Below are positions 38,420 to 48,392 of a stretch of 64,000 nucleotides of DNA, piece after piece. The notes under the pieces were generated by a model. It was not told where the DNA came from and ran no database searches. It was given only the letters and a program-made list of their open reading frames with translations. The position numbers and the translations under genes were made by a program. The stretch's first letter is position 1. Every line of letters starts with the position of its first letter. Source of the stretch: Symbiopectobacterium purcellii_A (lineage in GTDB: Bacteria > Pseudomonadota > Gammaproteobacteria > Enterobacterales > Enterobacteriaceae); the NCBI RefSeq assembly GCF_052050035.1, contig NZ_CP189882.1, positions 930,001-994,000 of the forward strand, read 5' to 3'.

Positions 38420-39456
38420 AAGCGTGTTGCTTAATAGTGAAATAAGGGTGTTTCGGTGATTGAAGTAAATTTTACGCTGTTCTGAGATGGAAATTCCAAA
38501 GACCGGCGCTAAGGAGTAAGAAGGTATCATCAATAAAGGGTCTACGATTCCGTAAAATTTGGGTCATGCAACCGAGGCGCTTGATACCCGCGATGGCGTG
38601 TTCAACTGTAATACGGATGCCCGAGATTATTTTATTTTCTTGTTTTTGTTCAGGCGATAAAGGTCTTTTTCGAGTTCCTTTTTTTGGAATTTGTGTATTA
38701 GGATGCTGTTTATCTATACCTTGAAAACCGGTATCTGCCCAGATGGTTACCTCAGGAGGAATATGGCGAATTATATCGACTTTATCGAGTAAGCGTTTAT
38801 CGTGACCGCGCCCATTTTTGCTCATGGGGATAAATCCAATTTGCCTTGTTTCGTCAGTCATAATAAGCCCTTTTCGAGTGGTCTGTCTTTTCTTTCCCGA
38901 ATACATTTTTTTTCGCCGACGCAGATTCTTAGGCTTTTGGACAGGTCGCTCTGTCCCATCAATAAAGACGTCTTTAACTCCAGGAAAGGCGCGAAAAAAT
39001 TCCTCAGCAGAGCGAATTTGACGAGCGGGCAAAACACATTCTCGCCCCAAGGTCATCTCTAAAACCGGCAATAATATTTTTACCCAGCGACATACCCGTG
39101 TTCTATCTAAACCAAAAAGAAGTCCTTGCAAATCATAGGTCGGATAACATTTTAAATACAATAAAATAAAAAGCAGTTTATCTAATGGGGTTGGGATAAA
39201 TCCTTTCTGCCCTGCACCCATCTGCCGCTCGTGATCTTTTCGATTCTTTTTCCGATAAATCAAATAACAAGCTGAAAATTCAGCGGCTAAATTTTTCAAT
39301 TCTTCGACTGATAATCCAATGATTGCTTTACATAAACGATTATCTCGTAACAACCGCTCTTTGTTGATCATTTCAAACCTTTATTCTCTAAGTTAAACCT
39401 CTTTTTATTCTCAATAGCCTGACAAAAAATGCAAGTCTCTATTCAGCAACTAGTTT
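38420..39456 (-). mobile_element. IS5-A copy 5, complete (1037 bp)
   Basis: 3-bp duplication ACT (38417-38419, 39457-39459) inside IS630 copy 4. Confidence 0.96.
38472..39371 (-). CDS. IS5-family transposase (IS5-A)
   Basis: Intact 299-residue copy. One visible difference from the copy at 22680-23579: S-K-N-G-R-G-H instead of S-K-N-G-R-R-H. Confidence 0.93.
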   Translation of the reverse strand: MINKERLLRDNRLCKAIIGLSVEELKNLAAEFSACYLIYRKKNRKDHERQMGAGQKGFIPTPLDKLLFILLYLKCYPTYDLQGLLFGLDRTRVCRWVKILLPVLEMTLGRECVLPARQIRSAEEFFRAFPGVKDVFIDGTERPVQKPKNLRRRKKMYSGKKRQTTRKGLIMTDETRQIGFIPMSKNGRGHDKRLLDKVDIIRHIPPEVTIWADTGFQGIDKQHPNTQIPKKGTRKRPLSPEQKQENKIISGIRITVEHAIAGIKRLGCMTQILRNRRPFIDDTFLLLSAGLWNFHLRTA

Positions 39457-40483
39457 ACTGTTTTTAGGGAGTACTGGGATAAGGACTTGTGTGACCCAGG
39501 CATAGAAAACATCGCTGTTAATATTGATATCAAATAATCCGATAGCAAACAGCGTTGTGCCTAATAAAGCGCCGATAACATTTGTTCTTCCCCTAGCTCC
39601 CCAGTTCTTCAGGCCAAAACACCGTTGACCTTTTGGGGAATAGCCGTGAGTCCGTGGGGCATCGTGTGAAAAACCACTTTCATCAATAAAAACAATAGGT
39701 TTACCTTCTTTTTCATACTGTTGTTTTTTTTGTTGAAATCCCTGCCGGGCGTTTTCGTCGGCTTTCGGATGACGTAGAGTTTTTTTTATAGGTCAATCCC
39801 AGCTTTTTAAGCGCTTGCCAAATGGCCTTCTGACAAACGCCAAAACGCTCTGCACGTTCTTTTTGGTAAGCATCTGGATATTGTTCAACATCTTTTATCA
39901 ACTCGGATTTATCGATCTTTCGCTGACGCGTGGTCGATGCTTTTGACTCTATTTGATTAATCCAACGCGATACAGAGGCAGGGCCAATCCGAAATTGCTT
40001 CGCTGTTTCTCGGATACTCAACCCTTCGTTTTTCCGTGTAGATATCACTTTACGTCTAAAATCAATTGAATAGCTCATTTAAATAATGTAATCAAAATTA
40101 AGTCGTTTAGCTATAGCACAATAAAAAGCATTCCGAGAGGAAAAATTAGTCGTTGAAATTTTATAATACTTATATAAATCAGTATCTTAAATTATTCAAC
40201 AAAGCCGTTAAACACGCGCTTTATCATCAAAACCGTGGTAACAGCCATATCGGTGTAGTAAAGCAGCCGACCACGACCTTCAGGCGAAGCACTGTCAGTC
40301 CATGCAGCGATGGCCGACTCATCAAGCCAGACCGTCAGGGAGCCGCGTTGTCTGAGTGCTTTGTTGTAGGTGGGCCAGTTGGTGATTTTAAACTTTTGCT
40401 TTGCCATGGGGAGCTGCTATCGGGAGCGATGATAGTGCTTTGATCCGGCGATCCCCTGAAAGTTCGATTTATTCAACAAAGCC

Positions 40484-40969
40484 ACTGCACTCCTCCAGTT
40501 ACTAAAGTTAATTAAGTTAAATTAAAAATAATATATTCGATTCGTTAATCTCTATTTCCCACCGAACGCTTTCTGTAATTCATCGATATTTAAAGCAATT
40601 CGCGGACACATATTAAGAATAGCTAAACCTATATTTTTTGTGTGGAAATGATTATACCGAATTATGAGTAGGTGAAATTTGATGTGATCCAGAATTTTGT
40701 TTTTTTTATTGTGTTTTGGTTTTGGCAATAACAGCATGATGGTTAACGCTATTGCCGGATAAATAACACTTTTATTTCTTTAATAAGGAACTGGCTCACG
40801 GTAATTGCACATAATGTTCTGAATCTCGGTATCAAAGGGTCCGTGCAGGGGCAACCCTGGGAATGAGAAGCGGCGGGAGAGACCGTGCGTGATTGTAGCG
40901 GCGTTGAATTGTTTGCAGGCGAATATGCGGGTAGACTGCATCCCCTGTTTGCGTTAGGAGTAAAGAAAC
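40484..40969. other. Intergenic region upstream of epmA
   Basis: 486 bp, A+T-rich in its left half. A 61-codon open frame on the minus strand (40552-40737, ending D-E-L-Q-K-A-F-G-G-K) has no ribosome site or family I recognise. The promoter of epmA should lie here; CGTTAGGAGTAAAG before the start supplies its ribosome site. Confidence 0.5.
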
Positions 40970-41947
40970 ATGTGCGAAGGCGCACTCTGGCAGCCCACCG
41001 CCACCATTGAAAACTTATTGAAGCGTGCAGCCATCGTCTCTGAAATTCGGCGATTCTTCTCCGATCGCGGCGTATTGGAAGTGGAAACACCGGCCATGAG
41101 TCAGGCAACGGTGACCGATGTACATATGGTACCGTTCCAAACGCGTTTTGTCGGACCTGGCGTATCGGAAGGGATGACACTCTACCTGATGACCAGCCCT
41201 GAATACCATATGAAGCGCTTGCTTGCCGCAGGCAGCGGACCTGTCTTTCAACTGTGCCGTAGTTTCCGTAATGAAGAGTCTGGACGATACCACAATCCTG
41301 AATTCACCATGCTCGAGTGGTATCGCCCCCACTACGATATGTATCGTTTGATGGACGAAGTGGACGATTTATTACAGCAAGTACTGGAGTGTGAAAGCGC
41401 AGAGCGTCTCTCGTACCAGCAGGCTTTTCAGCGTCATCTGGACGTGGACCCGCTTTCTGCGGATAAGGCGCAACTGCGAGACGCGGCGGATAAGCTCGGC
41501 ATGGGCGATCTTGCCAGCCGTGAAGAGGATCGCGACACGTTGCTGCAAATGCTGTTCACCTTTGGGGTGGAACCGCACATCGGGCATGATAAACCGGCCT
41601 TTGTGTATCACTTCCCAGCGTCACAGGCTTCGCTTGCGGAAATCAGCTCTGAGGATCACCGGGTGGCAGAGCGCTTTGAGGCTTATTTCAAAGGTATCGA
41701 GCTGGCAAACGGTTTTCGCGAATTGACGGACAGCGATGAGCAGCGTCAGCGTTTTGAGCAGGATAACCGCAAACGTGCCGCAAACGGGCTTTCTCAGCAG
41801 CCGATTGATGAATATCTGCTCGCGGCGTTGAAACAGGGAATGCCTGCCTGTTCTGGCGTCGCGTTAGGGGTGGATCGTTTGATTATGTTGGCGTTAAAAG
41901 CAGAAACCATTGGTGAGGTGATGGCCTTTACCGTCGGGCGTTCGTAA
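40970..41947 (+). CDS. epmA: Elongation factor P beta-lysine ligase
   Basis: Attaches (R)-beta-lysine to a conserved lysine of elongation factor P, relieving ribosome stalling at polyproline. 325 residues, identical in length to E. coli EpmA (PoxA/GenX/YjeA). A class-II lysyl-tRNA-synthetase-like catalytic domain without an anticodon-binding domain. Motif 2 is C-R-S-F-R-N-E-E-S-G-R-Y-H-N-P-E-F and motif 3 is G-V-A-L-G-V-D-R-L-I-M-L-A-L. The AGGAG 8-12 bases before ATG at 40970 fixes the start. Intact, but its downstream region is taken by IS30 copy 3 49 bp after the stop. Confidence 0.96.
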   Translation: MCEGALWQPTATIENLLKRAAIVSEIRRFFSDRGVLEVETPAMSQATVTDVHMVPFQTRFVGPGVSEGMTLYLMTSPEYHMKRLLAAGSGPVFQLCRSFRNEESGRYHNPEFTMLEWYRPHYDMYRLMDEVDDLLQQVLECESAERLSYQQAFQRHLDVDPLSADKAQLRDAADKLGMGDLASREEDRDTLLQMLFTFGVEPHIGHDKPAFVYHFPASQASLAEISSEDHRVAERFEAYFKGIELANGFRELTDSDEQRQRFEQDNRKRAANGLSQQPIDEYLLAALKQGMPACSGVALGVDRLIMLALKAETIGEVMAFTVGRS

Positions 41948-42436
41948 TTACCAAACACACCGTTCCTTCGCGTGCGGAGGAACGGCGATGTGGTGCCCCA
42001 TTCCCACTCGAAACGCAACAAAGTGACCCACTTGCCAGAGTCGGATAAAATCACCGTTCTGGCCATACTGGAGAGCCTGTTGCATGCAGGGAAAACATCT
42101 GACTTAGAAAGAACGGTTCTACATCGAAAAGCGGCGTGGTGAAGGTGTCAACCAAGCTACCATCGCCAGAGAGCGTGCTCTGCCTCGCTCGACCATCAGC
42201 AGGGAACTCAGACGCAATACCGACCCTACTTTCAATGGTGTCTACTGCTGTAGAAGGGCGGACACTCTGGCCCGGGAACGCCGTCATAAGCCTCTGCCAA
42301 ACAATGCTTTTTACCCGTTGGAGCCACACATTCAGAACTTCATCAGGCAGGCGCTTTCCACTCACTCTTCACCTGAAATCATCAGTGGCCGTTTGCACCT
42401 GGAATTCGGTATATCTGTCAGCAAGAATACGCTATA

Positions 42437-42528
42437 TAGCCAACCGACTTAAAAATGATTACAGCCGATGCCCTGATATGTGGCAAAGAAGCATAGCTGG
42501 CTGTTATCAAAATAATGTCGCTTAGCTA
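42437..42528 (+). repeat. M92 MITE in IS30 copy 3
   Basis: 92 bp, TA at 42435-42436 and 42529-42530. It lies at the same type of target (the TATA after A-A-T-A-C-G-C) as M92 and IS630 insertions in other IS30 copies. Confidence 0.93.
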
Positions 42529-42763
42529 TATCGCTATATCCTGCAGGAGAGACAGGCTGGCGGGGAGCTATATCAGCAACTTCCTCATCTGGGAAAACGT
42601 TACAGGTACAATGGGCTTTGTTGAATAATTTAACCGTTTGATTTACATCTTCTTTAGTTAGAATGCATTTACAGAGAATGTATTTTGTTAGAACGACAAA
42701 TCAAATAGTTAGCACAATAAAAAGCATTACGGTAGTAAAATTTAGTCGTTAAAATTTTATAAT

Positions 42764-44072
42764 GAGACTGTAAAATAATCTGTGTAAATGGCATTTTGAG
42801 GAAAACCTTCAAAGGATAACAAAATGCCTATCAGCAACGAACTTATTGACCAACTGCTTCAAGATTGTCACTCCCCTCAGGATCTGCTGGGTGAATCAGG
42901 CCTACTCAAGGTGCTGACTAAAAGACTGGCGGAACGGGTTCTTGAAGCTGAGATGGAGATGCACCTTGGGTATGCTAAGCATGACCCGGCTGGTAATCAT
43001 TCAGGCAACTCACGCAATGGCAAGACATCCAAGAGCGTACGTAGCCAAAATGGGGAGATCGAGCTCGATATTCCGCGCGACCGCAACAGTACCTTCGAGC
43101 CGACACTGATCGGTAAGCACGAAAAACAGCTTAACGGCTTCGATGACCGCATTATTTCTCTCTATTCCAGAGGGTTATCAACCCGTGATATTCAGGCACA
43201 CTTTAAAGAAGTCTACGGGGTCGATGTTTCCGCTGGCTTCATTTCTCAAGTGACCAATGCTGTGATGGATGAAGTTAAGCGCTGGCAGCAACGGCCGCTG
43301 GATGCGCTTTATCCCATTGTTTACCTTGACTGTATTGTTGTCAAAAGCCAGGACGGCGGAGCCGTGGCCAACAAGTCTGTTTATCTGGCCCTCGGCGTCA
43401 ACGGCCAGGGCGAAAAAGAGCTGCTGGGGCTATGGATAGCCAAAACTGAGGGGGCCAAGTTCTGGTTATCTGTGATGACAGAACTGAAAAATCGTGGGCT
43501 AAAGGACATCTTCGTCGCCTGCTGCGATGGCCTGAAAGGCTTTCCTGATGCCATTGAAGCTGTTTACCCGCATACGCGGGTACAGCTCTGCATTGTGCAT
43601 CAGGTGCGGAACTCGCTGCGCTACGTCGGCTGGAAAGAGCGTAAGGCCGTTGCTGCTGACCTGCGCACCATCTATAGTTCCGCAACGATAGAGGGCGCTG
43701 AAGAGGCCCTGGATGCCTTCGCGGCCAAATGGGATGAGCAGTTCCCGACGATCAGCCCGTCGTGGAGAAATAATTGGGAACGTCTCATCGTCATTTTTGA
43801 CTTTCCGCCGGAGATCCGCAAGGTTATCTACACCACCAACGCAATAGAGTCGTTAAATGCTTCATTGCGCAAGATAACGAAAACGCGACGAATATTTCCA
43901 ACGGATGACTCGGTGATAAAATTACTCTATCTAGCCTTGCATAATATCTCTGCTAAATGGACCTTGCCAATCAGAGACTGGAAACCTGCTATGAGCCAAT
44001 TCATGTTGATGTATGGAGAACGAATCTCCGGTTAAGCAATGGAGCCATTTACACAAAATTCTTTACAGACTC
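42764..44072 (+). mobile_element. IS256-family element, copy 3 (1309 bp)
   Basis: 8-bp duplication TTTATAAT (42756-42763, 44073-44080) inside M189. Confidence 0.95.
42824..44035 (+). CDS. IS256-family transposase
   Basis: Intact 403-residue copy, almost identical to those at 8137 and 36836. Confidence 0.93.
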   Translation: MPISNELIDQLLQDCHSPQDLLGESGLLKVLTKRLAERVLEAEMEMHLGYAKHDPAGNHSGNSRNGKTSKSVRSQNGEIELDIPRDRNSTFEPTLIGKHEKQLNGFDDRIISLYSRGLSTRDIQAHFKEVYGVDVSAGFISQVTNAVMDEVKRWQQRPLDALYPIVYLDCIVVKSQDGGAVANKSVYLALGVNGQGEKELLGLWIAKTEGAKFWLSVMTELKNRGLKDIFVACCDGLKGFPDAIEAVYPHTRVQLCIVHQVRNSLRYVGWKERKAVAADLRTIYSSATIEGAEEALDAFAAKWDEQFPTISPSWRNNWERLIVIFDFPPEIRKVIYTTNAIESLNASLRKITKTRRIFPTDDSVIKLLYLALHNISAKWTLPIRDWKPAMSQFMLMYGERISG

Positions 44073-44473
44073 TTTATAATACCCATTTAAATCAGTATTT
44101 TAAATTATTCAACAAAGCCCATTGAAGCTAATACCTTTTGCAAGTTTAAGACCCTAACAGCTGATAACGGCCCTGAATTCGCTCTGCACGAGCAAATTAC
44201 TCAAATCACAGGGGCGCAGGTCTACTTTGCCCATCCTTATCATTCCTGGGAGAGGGGCTTGAATGAGCACACCAACGGGCTGATACGACGTTTTTACCCA
44301 AAGGGAACAGACTTCAGTCAGGTCAGTCATCGTAAGATTGCCGAACTCGAACACATACTCAATACAAGGGGCAGAAAATCGCTGGGCTATCGTTCCCCCA
44401 ATGAGGTATTTTTAACGCACTTACTGGTGGCATAAGCCTCTACCGTTTTGTTGCGTTTCGAGTGGGAATGGGG

Positions 44474-45002
44474 CCTTGATCTTCAGTTTCTTCGGGTTTT
44501 CCGCGATATCTTTCGGCGTTGCCTGATCCTTGGCTGGATCGCTGTAGCCCGGTTTCAGTTTCACCAGACCCTGACTTTGTAATAAATACAGCGCGCGACT
44601 GAGGTTGGTGACATTGTTTGGCACGGCCACCGTGCCGCCTTCCGGCACCTCGCTAAAGCTTTTGTGCTTACGTGAGTAAATACCCAACGGTTCCACATGC
44701 ACGGTAGCAGCGACCACAAACTGTTTCCCCAACGCTTTTTCCTGATCGCGCAGATAGGGAACGTGTTGGAAATAGTTGGCATCCACATCGCCATGCGCCA
44801 GCAGTTCATTGGCGTTTACGCAACTGGTCAGTTCGATCACTTTCATGGTGTTCTGTGGATCAATTTTCTGCACCTGCGCCAGGATCTCACTGTGGGGTAC
44901 GGGATCAGCAGCCACGCGCAGCGCCTGCGACGCGGAGGCAGAGAAGGTCACGCTAACGGCCAATGCAACACTGCTAACAAAAAATGCGACACGCTTATTC
45001 AT
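44474..45002 (-). pseudogene. metQ: MetQ/NlpA-family methionine ABC transporter binding protein, C-terminus lost
   Basis: Periplasmic substrate-binding protein for methionine or a related compound. The start at 45002 gives a signal peptide (M-N-K-R-V-A-F-F-V-S-S-V-A-L, cleavage probably after A-S-A). No lipobox cysteine is present, unlike E. coli MetQ. Family segments V-P-H-S-E-I-L, D-V-D-A-N-Y-F-Q-H and A-V-P-N-N-V-T-N-L-S-R-A-L are kept. About 176 of roughly 270 residues remain before IS30 copy 3 at 44473. A downstream partner may be the metN fragment at 55224 after reversal of an inversion. Confidence 0.88.
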
Positions 45003-46360
45003 ACGGGCTTCCTTTTATCGCTTCGTTTTAGGTATTGGGGTTTATGCCTGCCGCAAAGGCAGAGACGGAAAAGCGTCAGTGAGCGGCGTGTTCCGCTTTC
45101 GCTACCACATCGGCGTAATAACGCTGTGCAACATCAGGATGCGAACGCAGTCGCCCTTTCAGGTAGTTCCAACCCACATCACGCAACAACGGATTGTGCG
45201 GATCGCTGGTAGGCCCCTGCGCCAGACGCGCCACCTGCGGAGGCAATTGATAAACCGGTACCACCGCATCCAGCTGTGCACCGAGGAAAAAGGCGATAGA
45301 GAGACGCTCTTGCCCGGCAGGCGGTGAAACCACACGGTGTACCGTGGCACGCAAATAGCCATTGGTCGCCAGTTCCAGCAATTCACCGATATTCACAACA
45401 AAGGATCCCGGCAGCGGCGGCGCATCAATCCAGCGATCGGGGGCCACCTCGACCTGTAAACCGGCCTGCTCATCCTGCAACAGGAAACTCAGAAAGCCAG
45501 AGTCCTTGTGCCCGCCCACGCCTTGCTGGCTACCCTGCGCCGATTGCCCCGGATAGCGAATCAGCTTGATATGTTCGTTAGGCTTTTCACCAAGCGTGTT
45601 GCTTAATAGTGAAATAAGGGTGTTTCGGTGATTGAAGTAAATTTTACGCTGTTCTGAGATGGAAATTCCAAAGACCTGCGCTAAGGAGTAAGGAGGTATC
45701 ATCAATAAAGGGTCTACGATTCCGTAAAATTTGGGTCATGCAACCGAGGCGCTTGATACCCGCGATGGCGTGTTCAACTGTAATACGGATGCCCGAGATT
45801 ATTTTATTTTCTTGTTTTTGTTCAGGCGATAAAGGTCTTTTTCGAGTTCCTTTTTTTGGGATTTGTGTATTAGGATGCTGTTTATCTATACCTTGAAAAC
45901 CGGTATCTGCCCAGATGGTTACCTCAGGAGGAATATGGCGAATTATATCGACTTTATCGAGTAAGCGTTTATCGTGACGGCGCCCATTTTTGCTCATGGG
46001 GATAAATCCAATTTGCCTTGTTTCGTCAGTCATAATAAGCCCTTTTCGAGTGGTCTGTCTTTTCTTTCCCGAATACATTTTTTTTCGCCGACGCAGATTC
46101 TTAGGCTTTTGGACAGGTCGCTCTGTCCCATCAATAAAGACGTCTTTAACTCCAGGAAAGGCGCGAAAAAATTCCTCAGCAGAGCGAATTTGACGAGCGG
46201 GCAAAACACATTCTCGCCCCAAGGTCATCTCTAAAACCGGCAATAATATTTTTACCCAGCGACATACCCGTGTTCTATCTAAACCAAAAAGAAGTCCTTG
46301 CAAATCATAGGTCGGATAACATTTTAAATACAATAAAATAAAAAGCAGTTTATCTAATGG

Positions 46361-47668
46361 GAGTCTGTAAAGAATTTCGTGTAAATGGCTCCATCGCTTA
46401 ACCGGAAATCCGATCTCCATACATCAACATGAATTGGCTCATAGCCGGTTTCCAGTCTCTGATTGGTAGGGTCCATTTAGCCGAGATATTATGCAAGGCT
46501 AGATAGAATAATTTTAGCACCGAGTCATCCGTTGGAAATATTCGTCGCGTTTTCGTTATCTTGCGCAATGAAGCATTTAACGACTCTATCGCGTTGGTGG
46601 TGTAGATAACCTTGCGAATCTCCGGCGGAAAATCAAAAATGACGATGAGACGTTCCCAATTATTTCTCCACGATGGGCTGATCGTCGGGAACTGCTCATC
46701 CCATTTGTCCGCGAAGGCATCCAGGGCCTCTTCAGCGCCCTCTAGCGTTGCGGAACTATAGATAGTGCGGAGGTCAGCAGCAACGGCTTTACGCTCTTTC
46801 CAGCCGACGTAGCGCAGCGAGTTCCGCACCTGATGCACGATGCAGAGCTGTACCCGCGTATGCGGGTAAACAACTTCAATGGCATCAGGAAAGCCCTTCA
46901 GGCCATCGCAGCAGGCGATGAAGATGTCCTGTAGCCCACGATTTTTCAGTTCTGTCATTACAGATAACCAGAACTTGGCCTCCTCAGTTTTGGCTATCCA
47001 TAGCCCCAGCAGCTCTTTTTCGCCCTGGCCGTTGATGCCTAGAGCCAAGTAAACAGACTTGTTGGTCACGGCTCCGCCGTCCTGGCTTTTGACCACAATA
47101 CAGTCAAGGTAAACAATGAGATAAAACGCATCCAGCGGCCGTTGCTGCCAGCGCTTAACGTCATCCATCACGGCATTGGTCACTTGAGAAATGAAGCCAG
47201 CGGAAACATCGACCCCGTAGACTTCTTTAAAGTGAGCCTGAATATCACGGGTTGATAGCCCTCTGGAATAGAGAAAAATAATGCGGTCATCGAAGCCGTT
47301 AAGCTGCTTTTCGTGCTTACCGATCAGTGTCGGCTCGAAGGTACTGTTGCGGTCGCGCGGAATATCGAGCTCGAGCGCCCCATTTTGGCTACGTACGCTC
47401 TTGGATGTCTTGCCATTGCGGGAGTTGCCTGAATTATTACCAGCCGGGTCATGCTTAGCATACCCAAGGTGTATCTCCATCTCAGCTTCAAGAACCCGTT
47501 CCGCCAGTCTTTTAGTCAGTTCCTTGAGTAGGCCTGATTCACCCAGAAGCTCCTGAGGGGAGTGGCAATCCTGAAGCAGTTGGTCAATAAGTTCGTTGCT
47601 GATAGGCATTTTTTGTCCTCTGAAGGTTTTCCTCAAAATGCCATTTACACAGATCTTTTTACACTCTC
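46361..47668 (-). mobile_element. IS256-family element, divergent copy (1308 bp)
   Basis: 8-bp duplication TCTAATGG (46353-46360, 47669-47676). The ends and interior carry scattered substitutions and the leader lacks one base relative to the other four copies. Confidence 0.93.
46398..47609 (-). CDS. IS256-family transposase, divergent variant
   Basis: 403 residues from the start equivalent to other copies (47609). At least a dozen replacements, for example Q-E-L-L for Q-D-L-L, E-I-H for E-M-H, N-N-S for N-H-S, and F-A-D-K for F-A-A-K. The frame stays open with the DDE residues intact. It probably belongs to a second, older or separately acquired lineage. Confidence 0.92.
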   Translation of the reverse strand: MPISNELIDQLLQDCHSPQELLGESGLLKELTKRLAERVLEAEMEIHLGYAKHDPAGNNSGNSRNGKTSKSVRSQNGALELDIPRDRNSTFEPTLIGKHEKQLNGFDDRIIFLYSRGLSTRDIQAHFKEVYGVDVSAGFISQVTNAVMDDVKRWQQRPLDAFYLIVYLDCIVVKSQDGGAVTNKSVYLALGINGQGEKELLGLWIAKTEEAKFWLSVMTELKNRGLQDIFIACCDGLKGFPDAIEVVYPHTRVQLCIVHQVRNSLRYVGWKERKAVAADLRTIYSSATLEGAEEALDAFADKWDEQFPTISPSWRNNWERLIVIFDFPPEIRKVIYTTNAIESLNASLRKITKTRRIFPTDDSVLKLFYLALHNISAKWTLPIRDWKPAMSQFMLMYGDRISG

Positions 47669-48392
47669 TCTAATGGGGTTGGGATAAATCCTTTCTGCCC
47701 TGCACCCATCTGCCGCTCGTGATCTTTTCGATTCTTTTTCCGATAAATCAAATAACAAGCTGAAAATTCAGCGGCTAAATTTTTCAATTCTTCGACTGAT
47801 AATCCAATGATTGCTTTACATAAACGATTATCTCGTAACAACCGCTCTTTGTTGATCATTTCAAACCTTTATTCTCTAAGTTAAACCTCTTTTTATTCTC
47901 AATAGCCTGACAAAAAATGCAAGTCTCTATTCAGCAACTAGTTTACCGTACAACGCATCAAAGGTATGTGGCGCTAACGCCAGCGCTTCAGCAAAAGCAC
48001 GCAGCAGTTGCTGGGACATGGCAGTCATCGCTTGTTGCCAGGTCAGCAGCGTGGTTTTCAGTGTAGGCTGCGCGTCCGGCCACAAATTGGGGCCTTGTAA
48101 CTGCCACCAACGCGGATCCTGTGGTGTCAATTGCAGGGCGGCGCGTTCAGCGCCAATGTCAAACTGCTCGCGCCAGCCGGGCTGGTTGCGCGTCAATTCG
48201 GCCCCGGCACGGTTGTAGCCGCGAAAATGGGGAGAATGGATCATGGCTACGCGCTGTTTTTCCTCATCAGGCAAGGCAAAGAAAGCGAGAGCCTGCTGCT
48301 GCAACTGCTGCTGTAGCGTTTCGGGAATACCGTGGTGAGTGAGATAAAAGAAACCGACATCGCGCGCGGCCTCATTGAGTGAGGTTAAAAAC

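Larger units (their letters stand above)
38194..40113 (-). mobile_element. IS630-family element, copy 4, interrupted by IS5-A
   Basis: Inserted at TA of M189. 1920 bp = 880 + 1037 + 3. The first transposase frame is whole (39713-40078); the second is cut by IS5-A beside the codons for V-I-M-M-D-N-A. Confidence 0.95.
36779..40206 (-). repeat. M189 MITE, itself interrupted by IS256 and IS630
   Basis: 9-bp duplication GTTAAACAC (36770-36778, 40207-40215). IS256 sits at 36799-38107 (duplication TAATTTAA) and IS630 at 38194-40113 (TA); the M189 remainder adds up to a normal copy. Confidence 0.93.
36658..40483 (-). mobile_element. IS903-like element, 5' part, with a nested M189
   Basis: Pieces 36658-36778 and 40207-40483. 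The outer end rc-GGCTTTGTTGAATAAATC is at 40466-40483. The transposase start (M-A-K-Q-K-F-K-I) lies at 40407; the 3' two-thirds were lost at the IS630 junction (36657). Confidence 0.9.
42614..44119 (-). repeat. Hybrid M189 MITE, interrupted by IS256
   Basis: Net length 189. The left two-thirds are subtype 1, the right third subtype 2 (ACGGTAGTAAAATTTAG). The flanking 9-mers GGTACAATG and CATTGAAGC differ, so this is a crossover between two M189 copies. Confidence 0.88.
41996..44473 (+). mobile_element. IS30-family element, copy 3, with M92, M189 and IS256 inside and an internal deletion
   Basis: Both IS30 ends are present. Compared with the intact copy at 54123-55223, about 223 bp between C-A-A-T-G of the middle part and C-A-T-T-G-A-A-G-C are missing at the M189 site. 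The left outside flank is epmA, the right is metQ. No target duplication is visible. Confidence 0.88.
45592..47944 (-). mobile_element. IS5-A copy 6, interrupted by IS256
   Basis: 3-bp duplication ACC (45589-45591, 47945-47947). 2353 bp = 1037 + 1308 + 8. The transposase is split after T-P-L in its N-terminal region. Confidence 0.95.

Noticed and set aside
40552..40737. 61-aa minus-strand frame upstream of epmA
   Set aside because: A+T-rich, no ribosome site and no recognised family; could be a decayed gene end but cannot be supported.
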